Position numbers and translations under genes: made by a program. Source: Halopseudomonas salegens (GTDB lineage Bacteria; Pseudomonadota; Gammaproteobacteria; Pseudomonadales; Pseudomonadaceae). From it: a DNA stretch of 64,000 bases. The stretch covers positions 1,674,001 to 1,738,000 of the forward strand of contig NZ_LT629787.1 of the NCBI RefSeq assembly GCF_900105655.1, in the 5' to 3' direction. Shown here piece after piece: positions 9,542 through 18,475 of this stretch (position 1 is its first letter; the number at the start of each line of letters is the position of its first letter). Under the pieces are notes generated by a model that made no database searches, was not told the DNA's origin, and saw only the letters and a list, made by a program, of their open reading frames with translations.

Positions 9542-10918
9542 TTACCTGGCCGCCTCAAGGACAATCTTCAAAGCCGTTTCCGGCATCGCCGGACTGTCCG
9601 CTGACGGGAATCGGGACATGAAATCCATCCGCATGCTCAACCGATCAGCATCGGCGCTGAAATGGGAGATGTACTTGAAGCGCGGATTCCTTTCGATTGA
9701 CTCATGCATCACGTCAAGCTTCTGCCGCCCGACGTAATCCCCCTCAATACTTAGTTGATCAAGGAAAGTACGGCTCAGTACGCCGGAAACCACATAGACA
9801 CTATCACCCTGACAAACAGCGTGATCGATTGGAAGACCGGGCTCAAAGCGCCAATCCGGGCTCGCGGACTGCAAGAAAACACGGCTGCCCATATTTTCCA
9901 GAGTCACGCCCGCGTCGCAGCCGGTCACCTTGTTTGCCATATCCTCCTGACTGACGGGACGGGAAACCACCGCAGGTTCAGTGCGCATGTGCCACCCCGC
10001 AAACAGCTCATTCGGGGCGGCAACGTTGCTGAGCGGCTTCAACACGTCCCGGAAAAACTCAGCCGCGTGCTGGCCCTGCCAGCCACGTGGAGTATCTGTC
10101 GACCAACCGGACGTGGACCGCTGCCATAGCTCGCGCTCAGCCATCAGTTGGTCAGCCTCCTCGTCACGCAGCGTCCAGACCACCCTGGTCGGCCAGCGTT
10201 TGTGCTCGGCATTAGCCTGCACATGTTCCCGGATGACATAACGAGACGTTCGCCCTTCCCGGGGAAATGACAGCAGACGCCTATCCACCAGGGGAATATA
10301 GGTTCTATCACGGTAGTGAATCCGGGCATAAGGTACCTTGCCCAGATAAGCCAACCCCATAACCGGATGCCCGTCGTCCGTGCTGTTTTCCACAATCAGG
10401 GTCACATCCCCGGTTTGTGCCCTGGCATGAACCACCGCTTCAGGTGGGCTGGGTCTGACCAGGTACCCGATGCCGGGGCTCACCACTATCACGATAGCGA
10501 CAAGGCCCAGCGTACGTCGTTCGCCGGTACTGGAAGCCCGGACAACCTGCCAGCAATAGTGCAAAGCTATTATCACCGGCCCTGACACGACTGCACTTAA
10601 TTCCAGATGGCTAAAATCGCCGCCAAACACACCCAGCAGCGTGCTCATCAGCAGCGGCGACATGGCAAGCAACCCGAGCATCAGCAAGGCGGTGACTATC
10701 AGCCTCAGCCGTGACTCGGTACACGCTGGCCTGCATGCTGTCGCCAGAATCAGCCCGACCGTGCCCAGCCAGGCAAGCAGACTGAGCAGGGCATTCCAGC
10801 CAGCACCGCCGGTCAGGAAAATCAGGCTCAGAACCGACAGTACCAGGGCAGGCAAAACACCCAGGCACACATACAGAACCATTCTGAGCAAACGCCGTAA
10901 CACGCCGTTCGGCTCCAT
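9542..10918 (-). CDS. Membrane protein of unknown function with large soluble C-terminus
   Basis: 458 residues. Four to five TM helices in residues 10-165 (for example VLYVCLGVLPALVLSVLSLI and LIVTALLMLGLLAMSPLLMS) are followed by about 290 soluble residues, presumably periplasmic, with two Cys. I do not recognise the family. The N-terminal half resembles the whole of the next gene upstream (11101-11598), including the shared motif YCWQVVRxSS-x(5)-LGLVAI. The two are therefore tandem paralogs, one with and one without the soluble domain. Confidence 0.6.
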   Translation of the reverse strand: MEPNGVLRRLLRMVLYVCLGVLPALVLSVLSLIFLTGGAGWNALLSLLAWLGTVGLILATACRPACTESRLRLIVTALLMLGLLAMSPLLMSTLLGVFGGDFSHLELSAVVSGPVIIALHYCWQVVRASSTGERRTLGLVAIVIVVSPGIGYLVRPSPPEAVVHARAQTGDVTLIVENSTDDGHPVMGLAYLGKVPYARIHYRDRTYIPLVDRRLLSFPREGRTSRYVIREHVQANAEHKRWPTRVVWTLRDEEADQLMAERELWQRSTSGWSTDTPRGWQGQHAAEFFRDVLKPLSNVAAPNELFAGWHMRTEPAVVSRPVSQEDMANKVTGCDAGVTLENMGSRVFLQSASPDWRFEPGLPIDHAVCQGDSVYVVSGVLSRTFLDQLSIEGDYVGRQKLDVMHESIERNPRFKYISHFSADADRLSMRMDFMSRFPSADSPAMPETALKIVLEAAR

Positions 10919-11100
10919 CAGGTCAGGCCACCGGGTAACAGGAATACGCAGGCAAACGAAGATGTCAAAGGATTCTCTCGGCGTCGATAGTTACTGGTCG
11001 AATGGTAGCTTGTGCCATCCTGTTGATGAACCCTATGCCACCAGCAAGATGACATCTGGGAGCCTCCGAGCGACACGGGATACCCTGCCGCAGGGTATTG

Positions 11101-11598
11101 TCAGTTGTTGAGATAAAACCCGTAGCCCACAGGCCACATTATCGCGATAGCGACAAGGCCGAGAAGGCATCGTTGCCTGACGCTGGAGACCCGGACCACT
11201 TGCCAGCAATACTGGAGGGCCAACAACGTCGGCCCGAGCAGAATCATCAACAACACCAGGAGGATCAGCACGTGGACGCCCGGATCGACCACTGAAAAAT
11301 AAAGCACAATCGCAAATCCAATCACTTGCGGTAATATCAAACTCAGCCCGAACATGAGCAAGACGGTAATAAGCCCCCTCAAGCACCACCCTATTCGGGA
11401 TGGCTGGTAGAAGATTGCCAGAATCAGCCCGGCTGCGCCCACCCAGGGGATCACAGTGGTGAACGGGCCATAGCCGTGCTTGATATCGTTCGGAGCAAAA
11501 AACTGAACCACCAAGGCCATCAGCAAGGCAGGCAGTACACCTGCAATCAGGAATAAAGCCGGGCGAAGCGCTTGCCATGCCTCGTTTTTATGTGTCAT
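11101..11598 (-). CDS. Small membrane protein, paralog of the neighbouring gene's N-terminus
   Basis: About 165 residues from ATG 11598, chosen because GGGAGG lies nine bases upstream; a longer frame to 11694 has no such signal. Four TM helices are visible, with the motif YCWQVVRVSSVRQRCLLGLVA near the end, matching 9542-10918. It ends shortly after the last helix, so the soluble domain of its paralog is missing. A 182-bp spacer separates the two genes. The function is unknown. Confidence 0.6.
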   Translation of the reverse strand: MTHKNEAWQALRPALFLIAGVLPALLMALVVQFFAPNDIKHGYGPFTTVIPWVGAAGLILAIFYQPSRIGWCLRGLITVLLMFGLSLILPQVIGFAIVLYFSVVDPGVHVLILLVLLMILLGPTLLALQYCWQVVRVSSVRQRCLLGLVAIAIMWPVGYGFYLNN

Positions 11599-11921
11599 CA
11601 GACAAAGCCTCCCTGCAGGATGCATCTGTAGATAATTGCGTGCGTCAAAGGGCACAGCAGAGGCATCAGATTCATATTCCGTCCCTGGTCTCAAGATAAC
11701 ACCGCCATCATAGCGCTCCTGCTCTACTGCTGACAGTCCGGCCTTGATACCCGAACATCAACAGCTTCTATGCGTTACCCTCAGCAGCCCGCGATTGGGC
11801 AAAAACAAGTACCCTTAGGCTTGAGCTGTAATGAACGCCCTCAGGCTGGATCGGTTTGCAGCAACAGGGAAAAGATCGCCAGCATCCTGCGACGACCCCA
11901 CCAACCTGGAAGCGAGCCACG

Positions 11922-13172
11922 ATGCATCAGAACACCCATCGCCCGAACATGATCATTACCGTACTCTGCGGCACTCTGACATCGCTGGTTGTAATCGGCT
12001 TCGCGCGCCTGGCCTACGGCATCATCCTGCCATCGATGCGCACAGATCTCGGCTTGTCCTATCAGCAAGCCGGTATTCTCAGCACGGTTACCGCCCTGTG
12101 TTACGTCTGCTTCGTTCTGGCCGGGGGCCTGGCAGCCGCGCGTTGGGGTGCCAAGGCCTCCATCATGTTTGGCATGCTCACGGTCACTGTGGGGTTCGTC
12201 GGCCTGGCATTCGCCACGAACTTCTGGCTGGTGATGGCGCTGATGGGACTACTGGGTTTTGGTACCGCTTTCGCCTTTGCGCCCATGGTGGCCTTGCTGG
12301 CTACCTGGTTTCCCGATAAACGCGGCCTGGTAATCGGTTGCATGACCAGCGGCGTGGGGATGGGCGTTCTGGTATCCGGCGTTCTGGTGCCCTTCCTTTT
12401 CACCACATTCGGTGAGCAGGGTTGGCGAGTCAGTTGGGGCGCGTTTGCTGGCGCCGCCCTGTTCGTATCCATCATGATCGGGCTATTCGTCAGCAACCCA
12501 CCAAAGGCGACCACCAGCACTGCCGGCCAGCTGCCGTCAGACCAGAAGTGGCTGATCTACCGCAACCCACGGGTACTGATCGTCGCCACCACCTACGGCA
12601 TCATCGGCCTGAGCTATATCGTTCAGACGGTGTTCATGGTCAGTTTCATGGTTGAATCCGGCCACAGCGAAGCCATTGCAGGGCGCTATATGGCGATGAT
12701 GGGGCTGATGTCCATTGCCGCAGGCCCGCTGTGGGGCTGGGTGTCTGACTTCTGGGGCCGGGGCAACGCATTGACGATGTGCATCTTTCTGGTGATCGTG
12801 GCCATGGTATTGCCGCTGGTTGAGCAGAGCCTGCCCTATTTCTTTGTTCACTTCCTGATCATGGGCGCTTCCGTGAACGGGTTGTTCGCGATGATTCAGA
12901 CCAGTGCCACGGACCAGGTGGCACCCCGCTACATCCCCATCGCCTTCAGCTTCGCGACCCTGTTCTTCGCCTTCGGCCAGTTCCTCGGCCCGGCCATTGC
13001 CGGCTGGCTGATCGAAACCACCGGGGGCTTCACCGTCGCATTCAGCCTCACTGTGTTGGCGCTGTCAGTGGGCTTTTGCCTGACCCTGCTGATCCGCCGT
13101 TTTCCCAGGGAATGGGCGGTAGGAGAGCCCGACGCGGTGCCGTCCGCTGAAAACCCGGAAAGAGCGCACTGA
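11922..13172 (+). CDS. Major facilitator superfamily transporter
   Basis: About 416 residues from ATG 11922, with GGAAG about ten bases upstream. Twelve TM helices can be traced. Typical MFS features are the loop 2-3 region (AARWGAKASIMFG), the motif VALLATWFPDKRGLVIGCMTS after TM4, and WGWVSDFWGRGNALT between TM8 and TM9. The helix pattern resembles the YbfB/CynX-like and oxalate:formate-antiporter-like groups. The substrate cannot be read from sequence. It is transcribed divergently from the membrane protein pair. Confidence 0.85.
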   Translation: MHQNTHRPNMIITVLCGTLTSLVVIGFARLAYGIILPSMRTDLGLSYQQAGILSTVTALCYVCFVLAGGLAAARWGAKASIMFGMLTVTVGFVGLAFATNFWLVMALMGLLGFGTAFAFAPMVALLATWFPDKRGLVIGCMTSGVGMGVLVSGVLVPFLFTTFGEQGWRVSWGAFAGAALFVSIMIGLFVSNPPKATTSTAGQLPSDQKWLIYRNPRVLIVATTYGIIGLSYIVQTVFMVSFMVESGHSEAIAGRYMAMMGLMSIAAGPLWGWVSDFWGRGNALTMCIFLVIVAMVLPLVEQSLPYFFVHFLIMGASVNGLFAMIQTSATDQVAPRYIPIAFSFATLFFAFGQFLGPAIAGWLIETTGGFTVAFSLTVLALSVGFCLTLLIRRFPREWAVGEPDAVPSAENPERAH

Positions 13173-13268
13173 AACTCGGGAGAGTGTTGCCAATCGTGTC
13201 TGCGCGTCGTCGGCTTTGCAGCGAGCGTGGCATAGTGTCGTTTGATCCGAGCAAGCCAGGGAGCTCCC

Positions 13269-13940
13269 GTGTCCACCAGTGTGCAAATGAGCGGCATTCA
13301 CCTCTCCTACCCCACCGAGTCAGGGACTGTCGCGGCACTCAAGGATGCCTCGCTCAGCGTCCCGCCCGGTGAATCACTGGCCATCACCGGGCCCTCGGGC
13401 AGCGGCAAGACGTCCTTGCTGCTTCTGCTGTCCGGCCTCGAACGTCCGGACCGCGGTGAAATACGGGTAGGCAGCCAACGTCTGGGCGACATGGACTCGA
13501 ATGCCCTGGCTGACTGGCGCAACGAGCACCTTGGCATCATTTTCCAGTCATTCCATTTGCTACCCGGCCTGAGCGCACTGGGCAACGTCAGCCTGCCGCT
13601 GGAAATTGCCGGGCAAGCCCACGCCCGCGAGCGTGCCCTGACCATGCTGGATTCGGTCGGGCTGAGCCATCGATTGCAGTACTACCCCACACAACTCTCC
13701 GGTGGCGAGCAACAGCGCGTGGCGATTGCCCGGGCACTGGTGCATCAACCCAGCCTGCTGCTGGGCGACGAGCCCACCGGTAACCTGGACCAACAAACCG
13801 GTGAAAAGGTGCTGTCATTGCTGTTCGATCTGCACCAGCAGAGCCATTCCACTCTGGTGCTGGTAACCCACGACGAGCGCGTCGCCGAACGCTGCCAGCA
13901 CCGGGTCAGAATGGATGGTGGTTGCCTGCATGCGCTCTGA
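13269..13940 (+). CDS. ABC transporter ATP-binding protein, YbbA/LolD type
   Basis: About 223 residues from GTG 13269, favoured because AGGGAG lies five bases upstream. Walker A is GPSGSGKTS, the signature is [15 protein letters not shown], and Walker B is [12 protein letters not shown]. This belongs to the MacB/LolD/YbbA family that powers FtsX-like permeases. The permease gene starts inside its 3' end. A second, canonical YbbA-YbbP pair sits at 49269-52444 beside tesA, so this is a paralogous system of unknown substrate. Confidence 0.9.
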   Translation: MSTSVQMSGIHLSYPTESGTVAALKDASLSVPPGESLAITGPSGSGKTSLLLLLSGLERPDRGEIRVGSQRLGDMDSNALADWRNEHLGIIFQSFHLLPGLSALGNVSLPLEIAGQAHARERALTMLDSVGLSHRLQYYPTQLSGGEQQRVAIARALVHQPSLLLGDEPTGNLDQQTGEKVLSLLFDLHQQSHSTLVLVTHDERVAERCQHRVRMDGGCLHAL

Positions 13941-16488
13941 GGCCTCTGCAAGCGTCTCCTGGATGCTCCGATTCGCCATCAGCGACCTGCGCTCACGCCT
14001 CTCCGTACTCAAGATCTTTCTTGCCTGCCTGATACTCGGCGTTACCCTGGTGGCCGCCACGGCCAGCCTCTATCGGGTAATCGAGCAGAGCATGCTGGCG
14101 GATACCCGCGCGCTGCTGGGGGGCGATATCGAGTTGGACAGCAACGAGCCGTTACCGGATGAAGTGCTGGACTGGATTCGTAGCGGGGGCACTCTCTCGC
14201 TGGTGCGTGAGCTCGACACCATGGTCAGCGACGCCAGTGGCAACAACTTTTTTCGCGCGGAAATACTGATTCCTGATGCCGGCTACCCGCTGTATGGCGA
14301 GCTGCAACTGACACCAGACCAACCTCGCGCACAACTCACGGCGCAGCAGGATGGTTTCTGGGGCGCCCTGATCGATCCATTGCTGGCTGAGCGCCTGGGG
14401 CAGAGTATTGGCAACGACATTCAGATCGGTGCAGCACGCTTTCGCATCAGCGGCCTGATCGAGGCACAGCCAGACCGCCGGCTGAACGCCAACTGGCGCG
14501 GCCTGCCGATCATGATTTCCGAGGAGGCGCTGCAGGCAACCGAACTGATACGGCCAGGCAGCCGCGTCGACTATGAATACCGTGTACAGACCGACCGCGA
14601 TCTGGATGTCTGGCTGGCAGAGTTCGAGCAGGCCTTCCCCGAACCACGCTGGGATACCACCACCTTTGCAGAGCGCAGCGAGCGCCTCGCCGAACGGCTG
14701 GACCAGATCGCCACCGCGCTGATCCTGATCGCATTCACCACCCTGTTTATCGGCGGTCTGGGTGTCGCCAACAGCATCCATGCCTATCTGGATGAAAAGC
14801 TCGGCACCATCGCCACCCTGCAGACCCTGGGCCTGCGGCGCAGGCCATTGGTCGGTATCTACCTGCTCCAGATCGGCATACTCGGCAGTATTGCCGGCCT
14901 TGTCGGCGGCGCCATCGGTTTGGGGCTGTCTACAGCAGCTTTGAGTCTGGCCGGCGATGCCTTTGCCGTGGCCGATTCGAGCGACTTAGTGTCGCTCTGG
15001 ATACTGCCCTTGCTGCTGAGCTGGCTGTTTGCCGTGCTCACTGCCTATGTGTTCGCCCTACCCGCTCTGGCCAGAGCCTTGTCTGCGTCACCGGCCGGGT
15101 TGTTTCGCGGTTCAGTGCAAGCTGCCAGCCATGAGCCACGCAGTTGGCGTATCGCCAGCTATGGACTGCTGGTCACCTACATCACCACGCTGCTGCTCTG
15201 GCTGCCCTCCTCTCAACTCGGCTTTCTGTTCCTGCTCGCACTGGTCGTGCTCTGGGGGCTGTTGGAAGCGCTGATCAAAGGCTTACAATTCGCTGCCCGA
15301 GCGTTGGAAAACGGTGGCTTTGCCGAGCGCAATTTCGCCCGGCGGCTGGCCCTGGCCAACCTGCATCGACCGGACTCGCCGCTTCGGGCGACCTTGCTGT
15401 CGCTGGGTACCGCGCTCACGCTGGTCGTTGCCTGCACCCTGCTGGTCAGCACCTTGCTGCGTGCGCTGGAATCCACCATCCCGGCCGAAGCACCGGCATT
15501 GATTCTCTATGATGTTCTGCCTGATCAGGTGGATACGCTCGAAGCGGGCCTCGAATCCCTCGACCCCGCCAGTCAGACAGAACTATTGCCACTGGTACGG
15601 GGTCGCCTGTCCACCATCAACCAGCAGCCAATAGCCGAAGTGCTTGCAGACAACCCACGCGCCAGACGTGAAGCCATGGGCGATGAATACAAGCTCAGCT
15701 ACCTGTCCGGCAACCCGGAAGATCTCGAGCTGATTGCGGGCAACTGGTGGACGTCCCCTGCCCCTGAGGGCCAACCCGCCTTCATGGCCATGGAAGACCG
15801 GGAAGCCAACCAGCTCGGCCTTTCCGTAGGCGACCAGGTAGCCTTTCTGGTCGAAGGTCAGAGCATTCCTGCAGAAATCAAGGCTTTGTACCGGCAGAAA
15901 GGCCTGCAGACCCGTTTCTGGTTTGAAGGCGTGATGCAGGATGGCGCACTGGATGAGCTGATCGGCCGCTATGTCGGCGTGGTCTACCAAAGCGACCCCG
16001 CCGCAAAAACCTCCCAGCAATGGTTGGCCAGAAATATCCCCAACGTCATCACCCTGCGTACCGCCGACTGGCTCGAAACCGCAGGCAACCTGCTCGGCAA
16101 AGCCGCTGCCGGTCTTGCCGCCGTTGCTCTGGTCAGTCTCACGGCAAGCCTGCTGGTGTTGTCCAGCGTGGTCAGCGTCAGTCGCCGCCGGCAACTGTAT
16201 GAAGCCAACCTGCTGCATGTCCTGGGTGCGAGGCACAGAGCCATTCGGCTGGCCATGCTGCTGGAAACGGCGCTGCTGACGTTTATCGCCACCCTGTTCG
16301 CTACTGCGCTGGGTGCGTTGGTCGCTCTGCCGTTGGCGGCGACCCTGTTGAAACTGCCGGCGGGAGATCTGTGGTGGCTAGGCGCCCTGGTTGCAGCTGC
16401 AGTCAGTTCACTAGCCCTTCTCGGCGGCCTCATCCCCACCCTGCGCGCGTTACGGCTCAATCAGGCCCTGCTACTGCGCGAAGGATGA
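13930..16488 (+). CDS. FtsX-family ABC permease, YbbP-like
   Basis: About 852 residues from ATG 13930, which overlaps the ATPase stop by 11 bp; other starts at 13915 and 13963 cannot be excluded. The layout is TM1 (about 22-44), a large periplasmic region (about 45-250), three TMs with ATLQTLGLRRRPLVGIY, further TMs, a second periplasmic region, and a final FtsX domain with HVLGARHRAIRLAML. It ends NQALLLREG. This matches the YbbP duplicated MacB/FtsX layout, implicated in extracting or moving lipophilic molecules or lipoproteins. A diverged fragment related to residues 363-400 occurs at 18219-18354. Confidence 0.88.
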   Translation: MRSEASASVSWMLRFAISDLRSRLSVLKIFLACLILGVTLVAATASLYRVIEQSMLADTRALLGGDIELDSNEPLPDEVLDWIRSGGTLSLVRELDTMVSDASGNNFFRAEILIPDAGYPLYGELQLTPDQPRAQLTAQQDGFWGALIDPLLAERLGQSIGNDIQIGAARFRISGLIEAQPDRRLNANWRGLPIMISEEALQATELIRPGSRVDYEYRVQTDRDLDVWLAEFEQAFPEPRWDTTTFAERSERLAERLDQIATALILIAFTTLFIGGLGVANSIHAYLDEKLGTIATLQTLGLRRRPLVGIYLLQIGILGSIAGLVGGAIGLGLSTAALSLAGDAFAVADSSDLVSLWILPLLLSWLFAVLTAYVFALPALARALSASPAGLFRGSVQAASHEPRSWRIASYGLLVTYITTLLLWLPSSQLGFLFLLALVVLWGLLEALIKGLQFAARALENGGFAERNFARRLALANLHRPDSPLRATLLSLGTALTLVVACTLLVSTLLRALESTIPAEAPALILYDVLPDQVDTLEAGLESLDPASQTELLPLVRGRLSTINQQPIAEVLADNPRARREAMGDEYKLSYLSGNPEDLELIAGNWWTSPAPEGQPAFMAMEDREANQLGLSVGDQVAFLVEGQSIPAEIKALYRQKGLQTRFWFEGVMQDGALDELIGRYVGVVYQSDPAAKTSQQWLARNIPNVITLRTADWLETAGNLLGKAAAGLAAVALVSLTASLLVLSSVVSVSRRRQLYEANLLHVLGARHRAIRLAMLLETALLTFIATLFATALGALVALPLAATLLKLPAGDLWWLGALVAAAVSSLALLGGLIPTLRALRLNQALLLREG

Positions 16489-16559
16489 GCGCAGCCACCC
16501 CAAAACCGCCCCTTTCACTCCAGTAGGAGGGTCGGCCTACGCTGTTACCGGTGATATAT

Positions 16560-16997
16560 TCAGATCGCCAAAACACCCGCGCCTACAGCAGTGAAAGAAA
16601 ACAACATCAAAACGAACATGTCATACGTCTTGATCTGATAACGCAAATCACCCTTCGCCAATCTGAGTTCTCGTGCAGCCAAAAACAATGGAAATGCAAC
16701 ACTGATGGCTATCAATGCACCGCCAAGAATATAGACGTATAGATAGCGAAAGCCCAAACGTCGCCCTTCAATAAACATCCAGAGGTTACAGACAAAAGCC
16801 AGAAACAGAATATCGACAACGATAAATTTGGACGCCGGGTTTGTATCAACTATTGCAGCCGTCCAGAATGCGATGAGCGCTTCCAACGCCCCATTACCCA
16901 GATACGCGGGCACATGGTACCAGGTAAAAATGAGTGCAAGTAGCGCCGACAATACATAAACTGGCACCAGTAGCTTTGCTGTCAAGTTCATTTGCAT
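16560..16997 (-). CDS. DUF2834-like small integral membrane protein
   Basis: 145 residues with four TM helices (about 9-28, 60-76, 86-107, 123-143). The segment YILGGALIAISVAFPLFLAA followed by RE is the mark of the DUF2834 family as I recall it. ATG 16997 has AAAGG five bases upstream. It lies 27 bp after the next gene upstream on the same strand and probably shares its transcript. The function is unknown. Confidence 0.65.
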   Translation of the reverse strand: MQMNLTAKLLVPVYVLSALLALIFTWYHVPAYLGNGALEALIAFWTAAIVDTNPASKFIVVDILFLAFVCNLWMFIEGRRLGFRYLYVYILGGALIAISVAFPLFLAARELRLAKGDLRYQIKTYDMFVLMLFSFTAVGAGVLAI

Positions 16998-17024
16998 ACC
17001 TGCCTTTCTAGGTTCTCTGAATAT

Positions 17025-17687
17025 TTACACGTGGCCAGGTTGCTGCAGGTCTGGTCTTGATTTCCACGCAAACACAATACGTCCAACCAGAAAGCCCATT
17101 GCAAGCATTAGCAGCCAGACAAAGACCATCAGCATGAGGGGTGGGGGGATTTGGATGCCCGGTAGCTTTATTCGAATATTCGTTTCTGCCGAGGCGATTC
17201 GATGCGGGAGAATTGCCAAGAAATCGCTACTGGTTTGAATTTCTGCGTAATCACGCCGGCTGCGATAGCGCACCACACTGACCATATCCCACTCGTTGAC
17301 GAAACCGTCACTCAGCGTGGTAGTAAACACCGGATGCGCGCCGTTCTTTATCCAGATAGGCAAGACTGCTGCCCTGAATTTCTTGAAGGTATCAACGCCG
17401 GAAAGGCCATCGGAAGCACCATCACCATAATCAGCCTGATCACGGAACTTGAATACGTTGAGAACGTAAAATGGCTTTCCATCATCCGTGCGCATCAGCT
17501 CACGGGTAGCTTCCATATCTACAAAGTCTTTCGCTACTCCTGTGAACTGTTCTATTTTCGCCAGATAATAGGCTTGCTCCTCCCCTGACAGTGGCGCTTG
17601 GCCGCCTCGGTACCAGATAACAAAGATCACAAAAACTACTAACCCAGCTATGCCCGCCAAAGCGGTGGGACGCTTGAACAGTCTCAT
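17025..17687 (-). CDS. Membrane-anchored DUF1330/ferredoxin-fold-like protein
   Basis: About 220 residues from ATG 17687; a longer frame to 17732 would run through the operator repeat. One N-terminal TM (about 9-27) is followed by a soluble alpha/beta region with PFYVLNVFKFRDQADYGDG, the look of a DUF1330 or antibiotic-monooxygenase-like fold. A C-terminal TM (about 185-208) follows. The gene is divergent from the HxlR regulator with two operator-like repeats between them, so it is the likely regulated target. No catalytic residue is evident. Confidence 0.55.
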   Translation of the reverse strand: MRLFKRPTALAGIAGLVVFVIFVIWYRGGQAPLSGEEQAYYLAKIEQFTGVAKDFVDMEATRELMRTDDGKPFYVLNVFKFRDQADYGDGASDGLSGVDTFKKFRAAVLPIWIKNGAHPVFTTTLSDGFVNEWDMVSVVRYRSRRDYAEIQTSSDFLAILPHRIASAETNIRIKLPGIQIPPPLMLMVFVWLLMLAMGFLVGRIVFAWKSRPDLQQPGHV

Positions 17688-17718
17688 GCGCCTTCCTCCT
17701 GAAGTGATCAGCATAATG

Positions 17719-17767
17719 CTTGCAAAACGCAAGTTAAGATTATTATACTAACTTGTAAAACGCAAGT
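17719..17767. promoter_or_regulatory. Two operator-like dyads between the HxlR gene and its divergent neighbour
   Basis: CTTGCAAAACGCAAG (17719-17733) is a perfect 5+5 dyad. ACTTGTAAAACGCAAGT (17751-17767) is a near-perfect second copy. Their equivalent positions are 33 bp apart, about three helical turns, so both dyads face the same side of the DNA. They lie between divergent starts at 17687 and 17788, where an HxlR dimer would bind to control both genes. Confidence 0.7.
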
Positions 17768-17787
17768 AATATATGCTTTAATACGCC

Positions 17788-18210
17788 ATGCTTGACAAAT
17801 TCCCCTGCCGTTCACACTGCCCAATCAACTATGCGCTTGAGTCCTTTGGCGATAAGTGGACCTTGCTTATCATCCGCGACCTGATGTTCAAGGCTAAACA
17901 GTCGTACGGTGACTTTCTTGCGTCCAACGAAAAAATTTCTACCAACATCCTCGCCGACCGCTTAAAGCGACTGGAAGAGATGGGAATTGTGATAAAGAGT
18001 GTGAATGAAACCAACCGCACCAAAATGATTTATTCCCTAACACCCAAAGGCCAGGATCTTTTGCCAATAATGCTTGAGATTACCAAGTGGAGTGGCAAAT
18101 ATGACGCGCAAACCAACGCGCCCAAACCCTTCCTGGACAGTATTGAAAATGACAGACTAAGACTGATTGAAGACATACAAGCTGGTTGGAAAAGCGCCAA
18201 GAAGCAATAA
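17788..18210 (+). CDS. HxlR-family winged-helix transcriptional regulator
   Basis: 140 residues. CPINYALESFGDKWTLLIIRDL is the family's hallmark N-terminus, with Cys residues near positions 7 and 11 that could sense redox or electrophiles. The winged helix follows (EKISTNILADRLKRLEEMGI, then MIYSLTPKGQDLLPI). It probably represses or activates the divergent 17687-16560 operon through the two dyads upstream. ATG 17788 is the only sensible start. Confidence 0.9.
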   Translation: MLDKFPCRSHCPINYALESFGDKWTLLIIRDLMFKAKQSYGDFLASNEKISTNILADRLKRLEEMGIVIKSVNETNRTKMIYSLTPKGQDLLPIMLEITKWSGKYDAQTNAPKPFLDSIENDRLRLIEDIQAGWKSAKKQ

Positions 18211-18218
18211 CCCCCTCC

Positions 18219-18354
18219 ACACAATGCTGCTGTTTGCCATGCTCACCGACTACGTCTTTGCCCTGCCGGCACTGGCCAAGGCGCTTGCTGCTGCACCGAC
18301 AGGACTGTTCAGCAGCAAGCTTCATGGCGCCAGACATGAGCTGCGCGAAGGGTA
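18219..18354 (+). pseudogene. Remnant of a YbbP-like ABC permease gene
   Basis: The translated stretch LLFAMLTDYVFALPAL-AKALAAAPTGLF closely follows residues 363-400 of the intact permease at 13930-16488 (LFAVLTAYVFALPALARAL). It then runs directly into LREG and a stop, the same four residues that end the intact permease. About 450 residues are missing between. The simplest reading is a diverged second permease gene that lost its 5' end and most of its interior. It directly follows the HxlR gene. Confidence 0.65.
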
Positions 18355-18475
18355 AACACAAGATCCCAAACTGGCTCTGATGCACCAACATCATTATCCT
18401 CTATGCCACGCTCTCCGTGCCCCGCCACAACCGGCAAGCAAGTAACATAAGGCGAGACCCACACCCGGAGGCAGC

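Noticed and set aside
13269..16488. LolCDE lipoprotein release system
   Set aside because: The permease is a single 850-residue duplicated YbbP-type protein, whereas LolC and LolE are separate proteins of about 410 residues.
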